From NCBI RefSeq assembly GCF_030247195.1, contig NC_080672.1:403699037-403763036 (forward strand): a DNA stretch of 64,000 bases, written 5' to 3'. The notes under the pieces are model-generated. The model saw nothing but the letters and a program-made list of their open reading frames with translations, was not told where the DNA came from and did not search any database. Of the stretch, positions 61,001 through 64,000 are shown in pieces. Source of the stretch: Topomyia yanbarensis. Its lineage: Eukaryota > Arthropoda > Insecta > Diptera > Culicidae. Each line of letters begins with the position of its first letter. Within the stretch, counting starts at the first letter, position 1. Both the position numbers and the translations under genes were made by a program.

Positions 61001-61800
61001 CCGGCAATTGTGTGAACGTTTTAGTACTTACGACGTTACAAAGGCGGTCTCAAACGCGAACCCGCAAGCGCGCGATCATGAATCGGTCACGTCCGGAAAT
61101 CTTTAACCTTCATTCTAGCAATTTAGGTCCATACATTCAGTTGGACCGATAAAAAAAAATAAAGCTCATATCCACTAGACCACGCGTTCTACGGCGACAT
61201 GAATGGGAATTCTAATGATATGTAAGAACCCACTTTCTTCTGGAATCTGAACCGTACTCCAAAAATCAAAAATTAAGTATCAGATTCACGGTCCGCGCGC
61301 GATCATTCTAGAACACACGCGAATATGCGAAAGGCACACGGTTATGAAATAGAATTTATACACGCGAAGTTCATACACGTTAGCACACGCGACATGCAAA
61401 CGCGCACGCGACATACAAACGCACACGCGATCGAGCACGTTAACGTACAAATGTTCGAGCCCTTCGCGATGATACACGCGATCGCGAGTCCCTACGCCCG
61501 CACATACCTGAACCGCACAATGAATATCACATTCAGAATCACGGCCCGCTACAATTGGCCTAATGCAGTGTTTTTTTGGGCGACATTGCCTGTCTCGTCT
61601 GCAAATTGTAGTATGTGATTCTGACGGGGAGCCCTTCCGAGAACCTAGCTCTACAGCTCCAGTAGGACAACTCTCGAAAAAAAAAGTTCAATAACTCTGT
61701 AACGGTTGAGATTCGATGGTATATGTAGAACGATTTTTTGCTTAAAATATGACAGTAAATCACCCCTCCAGAGATTCTTACTCATGAACCAAACACCCTG
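58059..61800. mobile_element. Long-inverted-repeat (foldback) element with TA ends, interrupted
   Basis: The ends are CAGGGTGTTTGGTTTATGG on the left and CAGGGTGTTTGGTTCATGA read inward from 61800, with TA outside each (58057-58058 and 61801-61802). The inversion continues inward for about 500 bp. For example, GTTAATGAACTTTTTGTGTT, AGCTCTAACTCAAAAAATAT and AATCTTTTAG at 58160-58250 have complements at 59580-59490, and TAATTTGTTCTTTGACA at 58443 has one near 59290. After removing the insert at 59584-61680 the element is about 1645 bp, mostly two arms. It has no ORF. TA ends suggest a Tc1/mariner-type mobiliser. Confidence 0.8.
59584..61680 (+). mobile_element. 2.1-kb ORF-less retroposon (ACGCGATC family) with 23-bp target duplication
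   Basis: The same 23 bp occurs at 59561-59583 and 61681-61703 (core AGTTCAATAACTCTGTAAC), just outside a segment that ends CAACTCTCG plus an A-run (61677-61685). A long direct duplication, a 3' A-run and 5'-truncated relatives are hallmarks of target-primed reverse transcription. No frame exceeds about 90 codons. Internally three imperfect tandem units begin near 60161, 60566 and 61027. Each has a GCGGTCTCA-type start, a GATCATGAATCGG block, a GGTCCAT-CTTCAG block and CATGGCGACATGACCGGAA-type sequence. Sequence with ACGCGA steps makes it less AT-rich than its host. Relatives lie at 23595-24385, 38335-38655, 28322-28395 and 30225-30310. A driving LINE is not identified. Confidence 0.75.
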
Positions 61801-61930
61801 TATGTAGCCTGTCGATGAACCACAGAAAACGGGGTATTTTTTTTCTTCTTATTATTTTGAAGAAGTATATTATACAGTAAAATATGAAATATTTTTGGAT
61901 TTCATGAAGCAATTTTTCAAAAATCGAACT

Positions 61931-62560
61931 TTTTGCCTTTCTCAATAGAAAGGTATTGCAATTGCTCTGAAAACCGACTTTTTAACGGAGGCCCGGAAAG
62001 CCGAGTGACATATACCATTCGATTCAGTTCGTCGAGTTCGTCAAATATCTGTGTGTGTATGTATGTGTGTATGTATGTATGTGTGTGTATGTGACCAAAA
62101 ATGTCACTCATTTTTCTCAGAGATGGCTGAACAGATTTTGACAAACTTAGTCTCAACTGAAAGGTGCAACGTTCCCATAGGCTGCTATTGCATTTCTAAT
62201 GGATCCGACTTCCGGTTCCGGAATTACAGGGTGATGAGTACGAACACGCAGAAAATGTCGATTTTAATAAATTCTGCAATGAATGTATAAAGGTGAAATT
62301 TTTTCCAAAATATGACCACAACTACTTCGATTTGTAGTATTAGTTCCGGAAGCCCCGGCGGAAGTATCTAAATTCAAAATAACAGTCACATCGGTTTCTC
62401 GGAGATGGCTAGACCGATTGGACTAAACTTGGCCTCAAATGAAAGGTATTGCGTCCCCGTAAATGGCTATTTAATTTCATCCCGATTCGACTTCCGGTTC
62501 CGGAGTTACAGGTTGTGGCGTGCGATCACATAGCAAATTGTGATTCAAACCGATACTCTG
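61931..62560 (+). repeat. TGCCTTTCTC-family repeat, copy C
   Basis: It begins TTGCCTTTCTCAATAGAAAG and continues with GCTCTGAAAACCGACTTTTT, AGGCCCGGAAAGCCGAGTG, CATTCGATTCAGTTCGTCGA and a GT/ATGT microsatellite (62052-62092). Two related ~130-bp blocks follow, each with TCTC-GAGATGGCT, GAAAGGT and GACTTCCGGTTCCGG (about 62100-62235 and 62385-62520, spacing about 285). It is non-coding. A 37-bp A-T run just before the start is not part of the family. Confidence 0.75.
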
Positions 62561-62564
62561 ATGA

Positions 62565-62780
62565 AAGCAAAAAACCTGTTTTAATCCACCTAGCGGTGCA
62601 ATTGTGCCTTTCTCATTTCTCTAAACTATGGCACGGAGGCTTTTTATGTTCAACATAATTGTGGAAATGTCCATTACATTCTTAGTACACTTTGCACTTA
62701 TACACAATGGCATGCCAGCCACGAACTTGATGAGCTACGTGTCGATGGTGAAACACTTGAAACAAAAAAATATCATACTC
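62565..62780 (-). repeat. Repeat shared with 52985-53175 (copy 2)
   Basis: On the minus strand it carries TTTTTTGTTTCAAGTGTTTC, ACCATCGACACGTAGCTCA, AAGTTCGTGG and TAGGTGGATTAAAACAGG. It directly follows copy C. From 62830 to 63080 there is G-rich sequence (GGGGATGGGTATGTGAGGAG and similar) that I cannot assign. Confidence 0.55.
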
Positions 62781-63104
62781 CATTAGCCTAATCAGCATTA
62801 GATCAATGTTATCTGCTTGCTAACTCATTTTGTCATGCGGGGATGGGTATGTGAGGAGGGCGAAAGTCCCATGAACGAACGACTCCCCAGCTTAAATTGG
62901 TATGCTTTGTAATATAGTGGTGGTTTAAAGATGATGGGGTTGCAAGGGAGGGGTATGAGGTGGTGGTCTGAGGGGTGATTTAAGGAGATTTTTAAAGGAG
63001 GGGAGTGAACAGTAGAGGAGGGTGTAACCCCTCTCCGTAAACCATCAACTACGCCCCTGTTAAAATCCAGAAACCTTACGCGAGCCGAAAAAAAAAATTC
63101 CCGG

Positions 63105-63957
63105 GATTAGGTTGACGTTTTCAGAGTGATTGCATAACCTTTCTATATGAGAAAGGCAAAAATGTGCAAAATCCAAAAAAGTGAATCTTCGTCAAATTTT
63201 TTTCGTGTTTGCATCAAATCTCGACGTTTTATGCACCTTGAATACATTTAGCATCAAAAATAAAAATTCTATTTTTAATTTTTCCTATAGTTTTTATGAG
63301 AAATTTCTGTGTGGCCGCACTCTGAAACCCGTAATTCCGGAACCAGAATTCCGATCGATCCAAAATTCAATAGCAGCCGATGGGAAGGTTGCACCTTTCA
63401 TTTGAGACTGTTTGGGCAAATCGGTCCAGCCATCTCTGAGAAAAATGAGTGACATTATTTGACACATACGCACATACATACACACACACACATACACACA
63501 CATACACACACATACATATACACATACACACACACATACAGACTTTTTCCGATATCGACGAACTGAGTCGAATGGGATATGACAGCCCCCTGGCAACCCT
63601 ATACCATCATATGGAGTTTGACAGCGACCGACATATATGGGGCGTTATAGCTATAAAGCCCCAAACAAAGAATTATGTTCGGCACTATGCTCGACATTCA
63701 AGCATTCCACACGACGTTTTGCATCTTGTGAGTTGATTTAATATCATATCATTCAGAAAATCGACATTTTGTAACTAAATACAGCTTCTAATCATTCGGT
63801 TCAAAATCAATGTTTTGCCTTTCATGGCAGTGATGCTGGCTGTACAGAGACGTCGTCCTTGACAGGGGGCTGGGATATGACACTCGGCCCTCCGGGCCGG
63901 GATTAGGTTGACGTTTTTCAGAGTGATTGCATAACCTTTCTATATGAGAAAGGCAAA
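63105..63957 (-). repeat. TGCCTTTCTC-family repeat, tandem copies D and E
   Basis: On the minus strand a full unit starts at 63957 (TGCCTTTCTCATATAGAAAG) and runs through GGCCCGGAGGGCCGAGTG, a (GT)-rich microsatellite (63465-63539), TCTCAGAGATGGCTGGACCG, CAGAGTGCGGCCACACAGAA and AAAACGTCGAGATTTG to about 63163. There the next unit begins with TGCCTTTCTCATATAGAAAG again and stops near 63105. Without the MITE at 63583-63872 and its 8-bp duplication the unit is about 497 bp. Identical 5' ends 500 bp apart show a tandem arrangement. Confidence 0.75.
63583..63872. mobile_element. 290-bp hAT-type MITE with 8-bp target duplication
   Basis: The left end CAGCCCCCTGGCA and right end CAGCCCCCTGTCA (read inward) form a 13-bp inverted repeat with one mismatch. 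GGATATGA lies directly outside both ends (63575-63582 and 63873-63880). Removing the insert and one duplication restores the TGCCTTTCTC-family sequence found at 61995-62015. An 8-bp duplication with CAG-starting ends is typical of hAT elements. It has no ORF, so it depends on a transposase elsewhere. Confidence 0.88.
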
Positions 63958-64000
63958 AGGTAAAAATTTCGCTAAAATGTTTCTCAAACAACTTAAATTT

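Overview
This window looks like nuclear DNA from an Aedes-type culicine mosquito. It is AT-rich, has no long intact gene and no bacterial-style coding. It is packed with old, nested transposable elements of kinds common in mosquito genomes: Jockey-type and LOA/I-type LINE remnants, BEL/Pao pol, Tc1/mariner pieces, tRNA-derived SINEs and many MITEs. The mosquito assignment rests on recalled similarity of several repeats (the TGCCTTTCTC family, the TAACGC MITEs, SINEs with a TAGCATAGTTGGTA box). It has not been tested by a search. No complete host gene, rRNA, functional tRNA or CRISPR array is supported, so the window is best read as intergenic or large-intron DNA.

Layout. 1-2976: nothing recognised. 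2977-8720: dispersed repeats, an LTR-like piece, a degraded Jockey-type endonuclease region (5343-6480, +) split by an 85-bp MITE, and a LOA/I-type RT-RNase H remnant (6499-8720, -). 10.4-15.7 kb: a 3-bp-TSD MITE, a 'GTGAACT/TCACGA' repeat field, and a BEL/Pao pol relic (14580-15690, +). 18.3-20.7 kb: a second LOA/I-type RT relic (+) and a foldback-like repeat. 23.6-29.1 kb: a GC-richer retroposon, a hairpin MITE, two tRNA-related SINEs, a (TC)20 run and a small MITE. 36.0-38.7 kb: a second Jockey-type element (ORF1 and endonuclease), a deleted Tc1-like element and another retroposon 3' end. 39.7-50.2 kb: tandem duplications, a GGCCGAAT field hosting a MITE, a SINE, a ~95-bp tandem array, a mariner-type relic and a 1.3-kb purine-rich block with a duplicated spacer. 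50.5-64 kb: the TGCCTTTCTC repeat family, hit by two other elements, and a long foldback element hit by a 2.1-kb retroposon.

Nothing here works together as a pathway. The value of the window is its readable insertion history. Five insertions show duplicated target sites or restored empty sites: 51585-52729 (AT), 63583-63872 (8 bp), 41728-41908 (TTT), 5447-5531 (TA) and 59584-61680 (23 bp). The best candidate for something undescribed is the 2.1-kb retroposon family. It has no ORF beyond about 90 codons, carries three internal ~0.4-0.46-kb tandem units, ends in an A-run and has at least four further fragments in this window. All protein calls are relics with stops and frameshifts. Family names were assigned by eye from motifs and need a search to confirm.
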